Of a stretch of 64,000 nucleotides of DNA, positions 47,911-58,200 are shown piece after piece; the stretch's first letter is position 1, and each line of letters opens with the position of its first letter. Origin of the DNA: a virus. The stretch lies in the IMG/VR virus record IMGVR_UViG_3300035703_000076, positions 1-64,000 of that record, one strand, 5' to 3'. The notes below the pieces were generated by a model. That model searched no databases. It was not told where the DNA came from and worked only from the letters and a program-made list of their open reading frames with translations. Made by a program: the position numbers and the translations under genes.

Positions 47911-50900
47911 TGGAAGATTTAAACAACCTACCCGAAACTTTACCTGCGGACTTCAAGTTTGACGAAGCGCCCGAAACGCTTCCTGCTGATTTTAAATTTG
48001 ATTCCGAGGCTGAAAAAAAAAATTCTATTGGGAACGCTTTACCGACTGGTGGCAAAGTTGGGGTATCCGCAACCCCTTCTACTGGAAATGAAGTTGCTGG
48101 TTTGCTTGGTGTTAAACCGATTAAGCCAAGTCAATACGCTGCTCCTACCCCATTGGTTGAAAAGGCAAAAACGATTGTCGAGCCTGTTGCAAAGGGGCAA
48201 GTAATTGACGAAAAAAACAAAACTATCATTGAGCCAATTTTAATAAAAATTGGACAAGAAAAAGACCAACCATTACCCGCTTCGTTCGACAAAACGACTT
48301 TTGATAATTACAACAGAACCTTTGAGGATTACAAGCAAAAAAATAAATGGCTTGGTGATGCTATAAAAAACAACACTTTAAATTACTATGTAAACAGCGG
48401 AGGTGCTTTAAGCGACTTGGGCAACATAGCAAGCGGAGTTTTATCTGCTCCTGCTTACAAAAAAGCGGAAGAAGAATATAAAAAAAGCCCAAGTTATGCT
48501 CAATTTGCAAAACAAATACAACAATCTAAAAACGCTTTCTTTGAAGCAAAAGCAAAAGCCGACAAAGAAACTGAAAGACAATCAGAAGCTATTGCACAAT
48601 CATTAGGCGGTTGGGGTTCTTTAGTTGACAAAGTTGGCAATGCTGATGTTGAAAAAATAAGGGAAGGTGTAGATTCTTTCCTTGAAAAAAATAAAATTGA
48701 ATCAGATAGCCCAATAGCTTACAAACTTAGAAATGAATTAAAAGCCCAAGCCGAATTTAAGCAAATTGAGCCAAAGATTAATAAGGAATTTGAGGCTCAA
48801 TATCAAAAACTTTATGGCACAACGCCCGAAGAAGATATTAAAAAGGAATATGGCGTAACAGTTGAAAAAGCCAAAGGTATAAAGGCGGCAAAGCAAGAAC
48901 TTGAAAAGAAAAGATTATTGGAAGACAAAGCTCTTGAAGCTGAATTTAAACCCGAATACGAAAGCCTTGGTTCTTCATATAAGGCAAAGACAACGGAAAT
49001 AGACAGCCAAATTGAAAACGACCCTGAACTAAATTCTTTTGCACAACAACTTGGCCAAGAAAGGCAAAGTAGATATCAAGCAATGGTTGACAACGGGCAA
49101 ATGTCTGTTGAACAGGCTAATGCAGAAATGAATAGTCCTGCGTCAATAGAAGAGGAGAAAAAAAAGATATTGCAGAAGGTTAATGAAAAATATGGAAAGG
49201 TTTACGAAAGTGCTTTTGCTGAATATCAAAAAAGCTTAAATGAAGTTGGTTCTCGTTACAAATCTGCTTATAGGCAACAAGAAAACGCAAGGGTAGAACA
49301 AGCAAACAAAAAGATACAATCAGAAATTGAATCTTTGAAAGGACAATTTGAAATAAGCCCTGCCTTAATTGAGAAAAGAAAGAAGGCTTATGGCGAAGCT
49401 TATACAAAAGTTTCAGAATCAGGATTGAAAGCGGAAATTGCGGCAGGCAGAACTTTGCCATTTTTGGCGCAAGCAGGAATGTCGTTATTAATGGGTCTTG
49501 GAGGTGGATTAAAGGGCGTTGGTGCTGAATTTGACAACAAAACGCTGTATGACCTTGGTGAATCGCTTGAAAGTGATTTCAAAATCAATGTAGGCGAATC
49601 TAAAGAGTTTTCCGATTGGCTTGATTCAAGCAAGTTGACAGTTGGCACGGGTAACATTATTGGCCGTATGATTCCTGGTATTGGATTAACCGCCGCCGCT
49701 GCCGCTTTAACAAAAGATTGGGGATTAACAGCAAGGCTTGCAACAACGGCTGTTACAAGTTTCGCTGCTGAATCTTCAGATATGGCAGGGACAATTAGGG
49801 ATGAAGTTTTACAATCAACTGGCGACCCTGCAAAAGCGGATGATGCCGCAAGGGATATGTGGAGGTCGCAATTGTATCTATTCCCTTTGTATGGGATTGA
49901 GGGTGCGCCATATATTGATGAATTTTTTACTCAATTAGGAAAAAAAATTGCGCCAAAGATTTTTGCAGAAACGGCAAAGGGTGCAAGAAAAACACTTGGA
50001 CAATGGGCAAAAGAAACTGCTGTAAAAACATTAGCAGGTGGCGTTGGTGAAACTATCACAGAAATAGCCCAAGAGTTTCCTCAAAACATAAACGAAGAAG
50101 CTATTAGAAACGGAAAAGAAATTAAAGGAATTGTTGACCAAATTGACGTTTACAATGAGGGCGCAACCCTTCCTAAATTAAAGGAAACAATTGTAACGGT
50201 ATCGCCTTCTACGTTAATAATGGGTGCTACTCCTGTTTTTGTTTCTTCTGCTTACAACAAAGCAAAAAGCAGTTATTATGAAAGGAGTGTTGACAATTAT
50301 TTAAACTCTGCTTCAATAAGTGCTTCTTTAGAAACAAGCCCCGAACAATATTTGTTTAACATTAACAGAGAAAAGGGAAAGAATTTTACAGGAACGCTTT
50401 TAAATACTTTATTTACAAGTGGGAAAATAAGCGAAAGCGAGTTTGATAGGCTTAGTGAGAAGATGGTAAATATGGAAGCCTATAATGAAGTTGTCAAAAA
50501 GGCCAAAGCAAAAGGCACTGAAATTGGTAATTTAGTCGGATACAGGCTTTATGACCAATATATCTCTGCAACTCAAGCTTACGAATCTGAAAAGGATGAA
50601 CTTGCAAAAGAAGTTCTGAAAAAACAAGCAGATGAAGCAAAGGCTCAATTTGTCAATCTTTTGCAAGGTAAAGGGGCAAATATTTCTGTAATGACTTTAG
50701 GTAACGGACAGGAATACGCCTTTTTGCCTGACGAAATGATGTTTGCATTGCAGTTTCCAAATATTAGGGAAAGTATTAAAAATGGCGACATTGGAGTGGT
50801 TGTTGGTGGTGACAAAGCAGTTGTTGGCGATTTGTTAAATGAATTAAATTCGTTAGAAAAAGAGCCGCAAGTTGAAGAACCCACCCAAGCTCAAGAAGTT

Positions 50901-51917
50901 GTTGTTGAAGAAAAACCCATACCAACAGAAGCTGTTTTAGTTGAAAGGCAAAAAGAAAAAAGGGATGCTGAAATTGAGGAAGTTCAAGCGTTGCGTGATG
51001 ACTTGGGGCAAGAAGTTGAACTTATCAACGACATACCTTCTTTTATTGACGATGTGATTGATAGGATTGACCTTGGAATGATGGTTGCGCCTGAAATGCT
51101 AAGTGATGCAGTTGGTGAACTTGACAAGCAATTTGACAAACTTCAAGAATATAAAAACGACCCATCAAGAACACACACAACTGCTCAAATTGATGCAATG
51201 ATTGATGTTCTTTCTGCGGTTAAAACAGAGATTCAAGATTATCAATTAAAACAATCAGAAAATGAACAACCAACAAAAACCGAGCCTACAACTGAGGCTG
51301 CTCCGAGCGTTGAGCCAAGCCAAACAATCGAAACAAACCAAGTAACTCAATCACAAACCACAAATACAAACCAAAATGAACAAAAAACCAAAATTGGGGA
51401 GCGGGGAACGCTTCAAGAAAATGACCAACAAGTTGGAGAAGGAGGGCAAGTTCAAGGAATCAGCGAAGAAAATCGCGGCATCAGCGGGGATGAAAGCCTA
51501 CGGGAAAGCCAAGATGCAGAAGATGGCACAGGCGGGCAAGAAGAAAATGTAACGGAACAAGGGGGTGTAACAGCCCCCTCTCCTAAAACACAACCCAATG
51601 AAACAAAAACAGAACAAGAAAAGCCCCTGCTGGAAGGGGTACGAAATGGTGGGAATGAAACCCAAGGCGGGCAAGAAAGTACCGAACTGCGTGCCGAAGC
51701 CCAAAACCAAGAAGAAGTAAAAGCAACCATTGCAGATGCCGTAGCAAAGTTTTATGCTATTGAAGGCAAAGGTTCTCAAAAGCGTGAGGCAGCAAAAGCG
51801 TATAGGCAAACTTTAGAAAAAATGCCAACGGTAAAAAACATTTTTGACAATATAAAGCCTATATTTGCACAACTTGAAAGAGAAGGAATTATAACAAAAT
51901 CTAAAGAATGTCCATAA
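47910..51917 (+). CDS. Large internal virion protein 3
   Basis: 1335 aa. The N-terminus repeats PETLPADFKFD twice. Long coiled-coil regions (residues about 150-500) lead to hydrophobic segments around 515-600 (LAQAGMSLLMGLGGGLKGVG; MIPGIGLTAAAAALTKDWGL), then a helical zone and a very acidic, Gln-rich disordered tail (about 1080-1280). Hydrophobic helices in a huge soluble protein fit the T7 gp16-type ejected protein that crosses the envelope. No lytic transglycosylase motif was found. Confidence 0.6.
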   Translation: MEDLNNLPETLPADFKFDEAPETLPADFKFDSEAEKKNSIGNALPTGGKVGVSATPSTGNEVAGLLGVKPIKPSQYAAPTPLVEKAKTIVEPVAKGQVIDEKNKTIIEPILIKIGQEKDQPLPASFDKTTFDNYNRTFEDYKQKNKWLGDAIKNNTLNYYVNSGGALSDLGNIASGVLSAPAYKKAEEEYKKSPSYAQFAKQIQQSKNAFFEAKAKADKETERQSEAIAQSLGGWGSLVDKVGNADVEKIREGVDSFLEKNKIESDSPIAYKLRNELKAQAEFKQIEPKINKEFEAQYQKLYGTTPEEDIKKEYGVTVEKAKGIKAAKQELEKKRLLEDKALEAEFKPEYESLGSSYKAKTTEIDSQIENDPELNSFAQQLGQERQSRYQAMVDNGQMSVEQANAEMNSPASIEEEKKKILQKVNEKYGKVYESAFAEYQKSLNEVGSRYKSAYRQQENARVEQANKKIQSEIESLKGQFEISPALIEKRKKAYGEAYTKVSESGLKAEIAAGRTLPFLAQAGMSLLMGLGGGLKGVGAEFDNKTLYDLGESLESDFKINVGESKEFSDWLDSSKLTVGTGNIIGRMIPGIGLTAAAAALTKDWGLTARLATTAVTSFAAESSDMAGTIRDEVLQSTGDPAKADDAARDMWRSQLYLFPLYGIEGAPYIDEFFTQLGKKIAPKIFAETAKGARKTLGQWAKETAVKTLAGGVGETITEIAQEFPQNINEEAIRNGKEIKGIVDQIDVYNEGATLPKLKETIVTVSPSTLIMGATPVFVSSAYNKAKSSYYERSVDNYLNSASISASLETSPEQYLFNINREKGKNFTGTLLNTLFTSGKISESEFDRLSEKMVNMEAYNEVVKKAKAKGTEIGNLVGYRLYDQYISATQAYESEKDELAKEVLKKQADEAKAQFVNLLQGKGANISVMTLGNGQEYAFLPDEMMFALQFPNIRESIKNGDIGVVVGGDKAVVGDLLNELNSLEKEPQVEEPTQAQEVVVEEKPIPTEAVLVERQKEKRDAEIEEVQALRDDLGQEVELINDIPSFIDDVIDRIDLGMMVAPEMLSDAVGELDKQFDKLQEYKNDPSRTHTTAQIDAMIDVLSAVKTEIQDYQLKQSENEQPTKTEPTTEAAPSVEPSQTIETNQVTQSQTTNTNQNEQKTKIGERGTLQENDQQVGEGGQVQGISEENRGISGDESLRESQDAEDGTGGQEENVTEQGGVTAPSPKTQPNETKTEQEKPLLEGVRNGGNETQGGQESTELRAEAQNQEEVKATIADAVAKFYAIEGKGSQKREAAKAYRQTLEKMPTVKNIFDNIKPIFAQLEREGIITKSKECP

Positions 51918-52444
51918 TGATACTCGATTCTCCAATGATGGTTATGCCTGAGTTTCCAAAAAAACTTGACGCAAAGATTGTTAGCCTTTTAATGCCACGT
52001 TTAAATGACGAGTACAAGGCTTTCTACTTCTACCGAGCCGCTTCAAATTACTGCAAAGGTGTAGGTTACGAAAAAGCCGCAGAGTTCTTTGCAGCCGAAT
52101 CTCTTGATGAACTTTCCCACGCAAAGGGTATTGAAACATACCTTGTTGATTGGAACATTGACGTTAATTTGCCTATCGTTGAAACCCCACAAATTGTTTT
52201 TAGTGGACTATTTGAGGTTCTTGTAAAGGCTTATGAACTTGAGTACAACCTTTGGAAAGAGTACAACGATACTTCTGATGAGATTTTTGGCAAAGGCGAT
52301 ATTGCCACGTTTAACTTCCTTAGAACATATACGGATATACAAACCAAGTCTGTTGCTGAATACAGCGACAAGCTCAATATGCTTCAAGGGGTTAATGTGA
52401 TGAGCAAGTTTGAACTTCTTACTTTAGAGAAAAAATTATTCTAA
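51908..52444 (+). CDS. Ferritin (FtnA-like), phage-encoded
   Basis: 178 aa, a four-helix ferritin. The ferroxidase ligands fall at exactly the E. coli FtnA spacing: Glu35, Glu68-x-x-His71, Glu112 and Gln145 (FtnA Glu17, Glu50/His53, Glu94, Gln127), while the Glu130 position is Ser148. Other FtnA-like stretches include NLP after helix B and TFNFLRTY before helix D. It should bind and oxidise iron and may form a cage. It overlaps the large internal-protein gene by 10 nt and precedes the 1830-aa gene by 1 nt, so it is co-expressed with virion proteins. Confidence 0.88.
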   Translation: MSIMILDSPMMVMPEFPKKLDAKIVSLLMPRLNDEYKAFYFYRAASNYCKGVGYEKAAEFFAAESLDELSHAKGIETYLVDWNIDVNLPIVETPQIVFSGLFEVLVKAYELEYNLWKEYNDTSDEIFGKGDIATFNFLRTYTDIQTKSVAEYSDKLNMLQGVNVMSKFELLTLEKKLF

Positions 52445-52445
52445 T

Positions 52446-55400
52446 ATGGCTTGCGAGGTCAAATACCAAGGGCAGACACTTTCTTTTGAAGAGTTTGCCG
52501 AAAAGTTGCATAATGGACTTTTGGACGAATTTATTGCCCAAGGTGTTGTTAAGAATGTACCAACCATAAAATCAATTCAAGATGCCGTACAAAAGCAAAG
52601 CGCAGAGGGCGTTCTTTCACGCCAACAAGGAGAAGCTGGAAAAGCAGGGGGTGAACGTCAAGGAATGGGACAAGGCAAGCAAGGGCAAGAAGCTGCCAAG
52701 CCGAGCAAAGAAGAAATAACTTCCGCAGAAGCAACGGTTGCTCTTGATGAAGAAACCGAACTATTGCTTGAAGGACTTGCCGCAGAAAGGAGAAGGGCGG
52801 GCAAATATACAGTTGACGGAGTAACATATACAAGAAACGAAAAAGGACAAGGCATTGTTTCGGAAGAAGGTGGGGATGTTAGGTTTACAAATGAACCTGG
52901 CGGTGGTGGCGTTGTCGTTCCTTTCAGATACAAACTTGTTGAAGCAAACACAGTTCAGCCTTCACACGAAGGAGGTTTGAGAAATCCAAACTTCTTTATA
53001 CCCGAAGCGCAACCTAAAAATAGGAACGACCAAGCAAGTTTATTGGCGGAGGATGATTTTGCCAACAACCCAAGGTTTGGCGAGCTTGGACAAGATACAG
53101 GGGCGTATAAAGGTGCGCCCGTTGTAAACGAAAGGGGTGAAGTTATTCAAGGAAACAACAGGGCTGCTGGACTTAAAAAGGGATATGCTGTTGGCAATAA
53201 AAAGTACAAGCAAGACTTAGCTGCAAATGCAGAGAAGTTTGGGTTTACCAAAGAGCAAGTTGAAAGCATGGAAAACCCCGTGCTTGTTCGTGAAGTTATT
53301 GTAACTGATGAAAAAGCTATTGAACTTGGAAACTACGATGTAAAAGACCTTGAAACCGCAGGAAAAAGAAGGATTGACCCTTCTGCCCTTGTTCGTAGGC
53401 TTCCTTCAAAAGTTAAAGCGAGCCTTGCTAAAGTTATTTCAGCAGGGGAAACGATTAAAGAATCTATTAAAGAAAATGCGGATGAGATTTATCAACTTAT
53501 ACGTCCGTATATCAATACAAGTATTGCCAACACTATAATCACAAATGGCAAATTAAATTCTGTTGGTATTGAGGACGTTGAGGGCTTATTTACGCAGTTC
53601 TTGTTTCAGAATGGCGACCCTAACCTTCCTCAAATGTTTGAAGGTTTGTCTAATACGCAACGTGAGGGTATTAAAAAGTCTTTACCATACTTGCTAAGTG
53701 CAGGAGCAGGCAAAAGTATCATACCCGATGTTCAAGAAGCGATAATTGCTATTTCCGATTTTATGGCAAGCGGTAGCTCTGATTTTAATGCTTGGCTTTC
53801 TCAAGGGGATATTTTTGTAGACAACAAAACGCCAAAAGATATTTATTCTCCGCTTGCTTTAAAGATTGCAGAGATATTAAATACAGCCAAAACACAAGCC
53901 GATATAGTTGGAACTACTACAAGGTCAAAAACAGAACCAACATCTTTTGTTAAGTATAGCGAATTGACAAAAGGAACAGAAGCGGGTTTATTTGAGGAAG
54001 CTAAAGAGGGTATTTCAAAAAAAGAAGCAATAAAACAAGCATTTAATGTAGATTACAATGAAAGAAAAACTTATTCAAATAGTCAAAGAATCGAAGAAAA
54101 GGCTTATAGAAAGCAAGAAGAAGAAAACTCAGTTAAGCAAAAATATAAAGATGACCTTGCCAAAGGATTAGATAATTTAATTACTAAGCTCGGAGGAAAG
54201 AAAAATATAACACCAGAAGAAAGAACTTTTATAATAGAAGATTTACGAAATATAATAAAAGGTCTTGTTGGGTTAACTTATGAGGAAATAAAAGAAATGG
54301 TTGTTCCTGCTTTGAAAAAGTTAGGATTAACTTCTCGTGAAGTTGACGATATTTTAGTCGAAGCAACTACCGAAGAAAGAAGAAGGCCAGACTATTCAGA
54401 ACCTTCTTTAGAAAGAGAAACTGAAACAAAGAAAAGTAGAACATTAGAAACGGTTGAAACTTTTTCTTCAAAAAGAATAGCGGAAAGAATTAAAAAACTT
54501 GAAAACTATTACTACAAAGTTCTTCCAAATGAAGAAGTTAAAGCTGCCGTAAATAAGATTTTTGAACTTTATTCTGTCGAAGAAATCGCTGACGATTTCC
54601 TTAACCCTGATGTAAATTCAAAAATGTATGGGCCTGTAAAAACGGTAATAGGTCTTGAACTTATGAAACGATTCAGTAAGGAAAAGAACTATGAAATGTT
54701 TAACAAGGTCGCAAATGAATATGCAGAAATAGCAAAAGAAGGGGCAAGAACAATTCAAATTATAAACATATTTGATATTGTAAAATCAATGGGAGGGATA
54801 TTTGCTAAATTAAAAGCAAAGGAAATTATACAAGAAAGAAACCAAAGATTGCGCGATTTGAACAAACAGAAGATGGAGCAAATTGCTATGCAACTTAAAA
54901 ATGCAAATACGCAAGCAATAGATGAGGCATTAGGCGATGAAAAGATAAGGGAAATAGTTGGCAAGATTTTACAAAAATATGCGCCCCAAACAACAACAAC
55001 TGATGAAAAACAAAAAGAGGCGAGTAAAGCAAAATCAAAAACAAATCTTAATGAAGGTAGGATAAAAGAGCTTATTGATAAAAAGAAATTATTAAAAGAA
55101 AAAATAAAAAAAGGCGGCTATTTTACAAGCGGAGGAATTACGCCAGAGCTATTCGAGCTTGCTGCTACAAATATCGAATTAGGTACAAGAACATTTGCTG
55201 AATTTTCAAAGCAAATGACAAAGGATGTTGGTAAGGCTATTAAACCATATTTACTTGAATTATACAAAGAAGGCAAGTCTATATTAAAAAATCAAGGACA
55301 AGACGTTTCTGATACAACAAGTAATGTTGACGCATCTTCTGAATTTTCTTCTATGTTTGAAGATAAGGACATAAAAACCCTTGTTGGTAAAACTATACAA

Positions 55401-57938
55401 GAAAATCTTGAAACTATATTACGCAAAGGACTTGGTGAATCTCAAAGAAGTAAAACAATAAAAGAAATCACCGACAAGCTTGGACTTGAGCCGTCTGACG
55501 CTGCTTCTATCGTTGATAAGATAAATTCAGAGTTTGACAAAAGGGTTAAAAATAAGCAAGAAGGCATAAAGAAAAAGCTATTAAAGGGTCTTAATAAACA
55601 AACAAGAGAGAGGAAAGAGTCTTGGGAAAAATTAGCAGAAGCGTCAAGGTCGGGAATTTTATCTGATGAAGAATTAAAGCCTTACTTAGAGAAAGCTTTT
55701 GGTATAGAAGAATTAAGCGAAAAGGACGCAAATGAAATAGAAAGGATTGCAGATAATATAACAAAGTTTCCAGAAGGCAGCCCTTTTCAAACAAGGGAAA
55801 TTTATAGGCTTGCTCAAAAATTAAACTCTTTATCTCCTTTTACTTTTTCTGAAATTATGACTTCCATTTTTTACGGAAACATACTTTCAGGGCCTAAAAC
55901 CCAAGAAGGCAACTTTGTTTCAAACTTATCAAAAGCAATAGAATTATTATCCATTGACACTATAAGAGCTATTTCAAAGGGTGATTATAGATTTTTAGGC
56001 ACAGCCTTAAAGGGGTTATTAATAGGCTTGCAAGGCGAAGGTATTCCTGGTTTTAAATCTGCATTGCTTACAGGGAAAATACCAACAAGGGAAAAAATTA
56101 AAGGCTTTAGGGGTATTGAAGATTGGAATCCGACAAGTCTTGTAGGAAAAGGTTATAAGCAGTTGAAATATGTTACGAGGCTTATGGGTGGTGTTGATGC
56201 TTTATATTACGAATCAGCAAAATATAAAAGGGCTTTTCAGTTGGCTTACGATAAAGCCAAAAGAGATAATAAGGGCATGACATCTTCGGAAGCTTATCAA
56301 AAGTTTATAAACGAAATTTACAATAACGACCCTACTTTAAAAAATTTTATAGCACAAGCAGATGCAGATTATAATGAAAGGGTGAGTCAAATAAATGATG
56401 ACTTGGATTTAACTGACGAGCAAAGAAAAAGTCAAATTATGGAGGCTGGTATAGATAGGGATTCACAAGTATATTATTATATATTTGGAAATCTACCCGA
56501 AGATATACAAGAAGAATCTAAAATTTACGCCAAAAGAGCAACGTATACACAAACGCCTGAAGGGTTTATTGGCCTTTTAGCAAGGAACTTAAATTCTTTT
56601 ATACAAGGAGTTCCTTTAATGAATAGGGTTATTCCTTTTGTTAATATTATTGGAAACGTAGCAAATGATGCTTTTAACTATGGAAACTTCGGTTTAGCAC
56701 CTATTGCTCGTTCTGTGACAGAAAAGGGCTCTATAAGCGAAGCTATTAATAGGAATCTTGAAAGGTTTGGAATAGTAACAACCAATAAGTATAAGTTTAA
56801 CGAAAAAAGCCCCTTAACTGAAAATGAAAAAGCGGATTTAAGGGCAAAGGCTGTTCTTGCTTTTTCTTTAAGTGCCGCAAGTATGTTGTACTTATTGAGG
56901 CCGAAAGATGATGATGATGAAGATTATGAAACAGAAGTTTCGGGTGCAGGCCCAAGTACGAGAAAAGAAAGGGATGAACTTTTAGCAAAAGGATGGAGGC
57001 CATATTCAATAAGAATAGGAAATAATTATGTAAGCTATAAGTATACTCCTTTTGTTTTATTATTTGCAATTGTTGGAAACATTCAAGACCAAACAAGGTA
57101 TAAATCAAGTGATGATGAGCTTGAACTAAAGGTCACAAATGCTTTATTTAAAACATACTCAAGAACTTTTTTTGATATGACCTTCTTAACAGGGTTGGCT
57201 GATTTATTTTCTGCAATAGCAAATAAAAACGATAAAGGCGTGTGGCAACAAGACCTTGGTAAGTGGGTATCTAAAAACCTAAAAGCTGCCGTTGTACCGT
57301 TTTCAAATTTTATTGAGCAATCTTATAATTACTATCTTGATTATATGGATATGCCAATGCCAGAAACAAGAAGAAGCGAAGGTGAAAAAACATTTACTGC
57401 TAATCTTTTAAGCGGCATACCCATAATAAGCAATATGTATAATATGCCAAGAATGAATGCACTTGGCGAGCCTATAATGGTTGAAAATGAATTTTTGATT
57501 ACTGAAAAGAAGGAATCAAAGGGTATATGGAAACTTTTTGAAGATAAAAAATATAGGCCAACCTATCCTTATCCAAATGAAATTGCTGTTATTGATGAAG
57601 ATGGTATAAAGAATATTTCTTCTAAAGAATATTCGACCTTTATGAAAGTTCGAGGCAACTTTATAAAAAGTGTAATAAACCATAGAGAAAACAAAAGTAA
57701 ACTTGAAGGCTATCCAATAAAAGATGGCAAAAAAGAGCCTTTTAAAAAAGAAATAAACGAAGTGTTTTATAACGGAAATAAATTTGCTACTCACTTTATT
57801 TTACTTCAAAGAAGAGGCGAAAAGTTAGATGAAGAAAATATAGAAAAAATTATACCTAACTATATGAAAAAGATAAAAGCGTATAAACAACCAAAAGAAG
57901 AGTCAAAAAAGATTGACTACGTAATCAAGGGTTACTAA
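52446..57938 (+). CDS. Giant polyvalent protein with DdrB-ParB domain (injected virion protein)
   Basis: 1830 aa. After a disordered Gln/Gly/Glu region, residues about 160-330 match the DdrB-like ParB domain of polyvalent proteins: FIPEAQPKNRNDQASLLAED, RGEVIQGNNRAAGLKKGY and MENPVLVREVIV. Long helical and Lys/Glu-rich regions follow. Near residues 1460-1490 is a hydrophobic stretch (AVLAFSLSAASMLYLLRP). Polyvalent proteins are packaged or conveyed with DNA and act early in the new host; the ParB-like fold may bind DNA or CTP. Largest gene in the window and last of the internal-protein cluster. Confidence 0.75.
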   Translation: MACEVKYQGQTLSFEEFAEKLHNGLLDEFIAQGVVKNVPTIKSIQDAVQKQSAEGVLSRQQGEAGKAGGERQGMGQGKQGQEAAKPSKEEITSAEATVALDEETELLLEGLAAERRRAGKYTVDGVTYTRNEKGQGIVSEEGGDVRFTNEPGGGGVVVPFRYKLVEANTVQPSHEGGLRNPNFFIPEAQPKNRNDQASLLAEDDFANNPRFGELGQDTGAYKGAPVVNERGEVIQGNNRAAGLKKGYAVGNKKYKQDLAANAEKFGFTKEQVESMENPVLVREVIVTDEKAIELGNYDVKDLETAGKRRIDPSALVRRLPSKVKASLAKVISAGETIKESIKENADEIYQLIRPYINTSIANTIITNGKLNSVGIEDVEGLFTQFLFQNGDPNLPQMFEGLSNTQREGIKKSLPYLLSAGAGKSIIPDVQEAIIAISDFMASGSSDFNAWLSQGDIFVDNKTPKDIYSPLALKIAEILNTAKTQADIVGTTTRSKTEPTSFVKYSELTKGTEAGLFEEAKEGISKKEAIKQAFNVDYNERKTYSNSQRIEEKAYRKQEEENSVKQKYKDDLAKGLDNLITKLGGKKNITPEERTFIIEDLRNIIKGLVGLTYEEIKEMVVPALKKLGLTSREVDDILVEATTEERRRPDYSEPSLERETETKKSRTLETVETFSSKRIAERIKKLENYYYKVLPNEEVKAAVNKIFELYSVEEIADDFLNPDVNSKMYGPVKTVIGLELMKRFSKEKNYEMFNKVANEYAEIAKEGARTIQIINIFDIVKSMGGIFAKLKAKEIIQERNQRLRDLNKQKMEQIAMQLKNANTQAIDEALGDEKIREIVGKILQKYAPQTTTTDEKQKEASKAKSKTNLNEGRIKELIDKKKLLKEKIKKGGYFTSGGITPELFELAATNIELGTRTFAEFSKQMTKDVGKAIKPYLLELYKEGKSILKNQGQDVSDTTSNVDASSEFSSMFEDKDIKTLVGKTIQENLETILRKGLGESQRSKTIKEITDKLGLEPSDAASIVDKINSEFDKRVKNKQEGIKKKLLKGLNKQTRERKESWEKLAEASRSGILSDEELKPYLEKAFGIEELSEKDANEIERIADNITKFPEGSPFQTREIYRLAQKLNSLSPFTFSEIMTSIFYGNILSGPKTQEGNFVSNLSKAIELLSIDTIRAISKGDYRFLGTALKGLLIGLQGEGIPGFKSALLTGKIPTREKIKGFRGIEDWNPTSLVGKGYKQLKYVTRLMGGVDALYYESAKYKRAFQLAYDKAKRDNKGMTSSEAYQKFINEIYNNDPTLKNFIAQADADYNERVSQINDDLDLTDEQRKSQIMEAGIDRDSQVYYYIFGNLPEDIQEESKIYAKRATYTQTPEGFIGLLARNLNSFIQGVPLMNRVIPFVNIIGNVANDAFNYGNFGLAPIARSVTEKGSISEAINRNLERFGIVTTNKYKFNEKSPLTENEKADLRAKAVLAFSLSAASMLYLLRPKDDDDEDYETEVSGAGPSTRKERDELLAKGWRPYSIRIGNNYVSYKYTPFVLLFAIVGNIQDQTRYKSSDDELELKVTNALFKTYSRTFFDMTFLTGLADLFSAIANKNDKGVWQQDLGKWVSKNLKAAVVPFSNFIEQSYNYYLDYMDMPMPETRRSEGEKTFTANLLSGIPIISNMYNMPRMNALGEPIMVENEFLITEKKESKGIWKLFEDKKYRPTYPYPNEIAVIDEDGIKNISSKEYSTFMKVRGNFIKSVINHRENKSKLEGYPIKDGKKEPFKKEINEVFYNGNKFATHFILLQRRGEKLDEENIEKIIPNYMKKIKAYKQPKEESKKIDYVIKGY

Positions 57939-58102
57939 ATCAACCCCGCCTTTCTCTTGTACTTCAATATTCTTTCATCAACAGTTGTTTGGCAAAAATC
58001 TTGTGTTCTGTAAACCCCGCCAAGAAGTTCAATATCTTTCTGTTTGATATAAACCCTAACTGCAACTTTCTTTAGTTCAGGTGGTAGCTTTTTTCTTGGC
58101 AT
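57935..58102 (-). CDS. 55-aa basic regulator-like protein, counter-oriented
   Basis: Starts MPRKKLPPELKKVAVRVYIK, with helices QKDIELLGG and TTVDERILKYK; a strand-helix-helix pattern of RHH type. Its TATATTTG box (58107-58114) is 4 nt before the ATG. Overlaps the 3' end of the giant gene by 4 nt, tail to tail. Confidence 0.6.
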   Translation of the reverse strand: MPRKKLPPELKKVAVRVYIKQKDIELLGGVYRTQDFCQTTVDERILKYKRKAGLI

Positions 58103-58106
58103 AATG

Positions 58107-58114
58107 CAAATATA
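58107..58114 (-). promoter_or_regulatory. -7 box of 55-aa regulator
   Basis: TATATTTG with a TTG about 21 nt upstream, minus strand; leader of about 4 nt before the ATG at 58102. Confidence 0.6.
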
Positions 58115-58187
58115 CACAATTTCAACAAGTTAAGTCAATAAAAGCGACACGAAATCAAATGCAATTATTGTCAATGTTATAATAGTA

Positions 58188-58195
58188 TAATTTTG
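58188..58195 (+). promoter_or_regulatory. -7 box of tail-fibre module
   Basis: TAATTTTG, 5 nt before the ATG at 58201, with TTATTG 17 nt upstream. Divergent from the promoter at 58107. It probably drives the whole fibre operon. Confidence 0.65.
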
Positions 58196-58200
58196 TGTCC

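Noticed and set aside
40775-57938. Tape measure protein
   Set aside because: None of the large proteins has the combination of long uniform coiled coil, membrane helices and neighbouring tail-tube and chaperone genes typical of siphoviruses or myoviruses; ejection-protein interpretation preferred.
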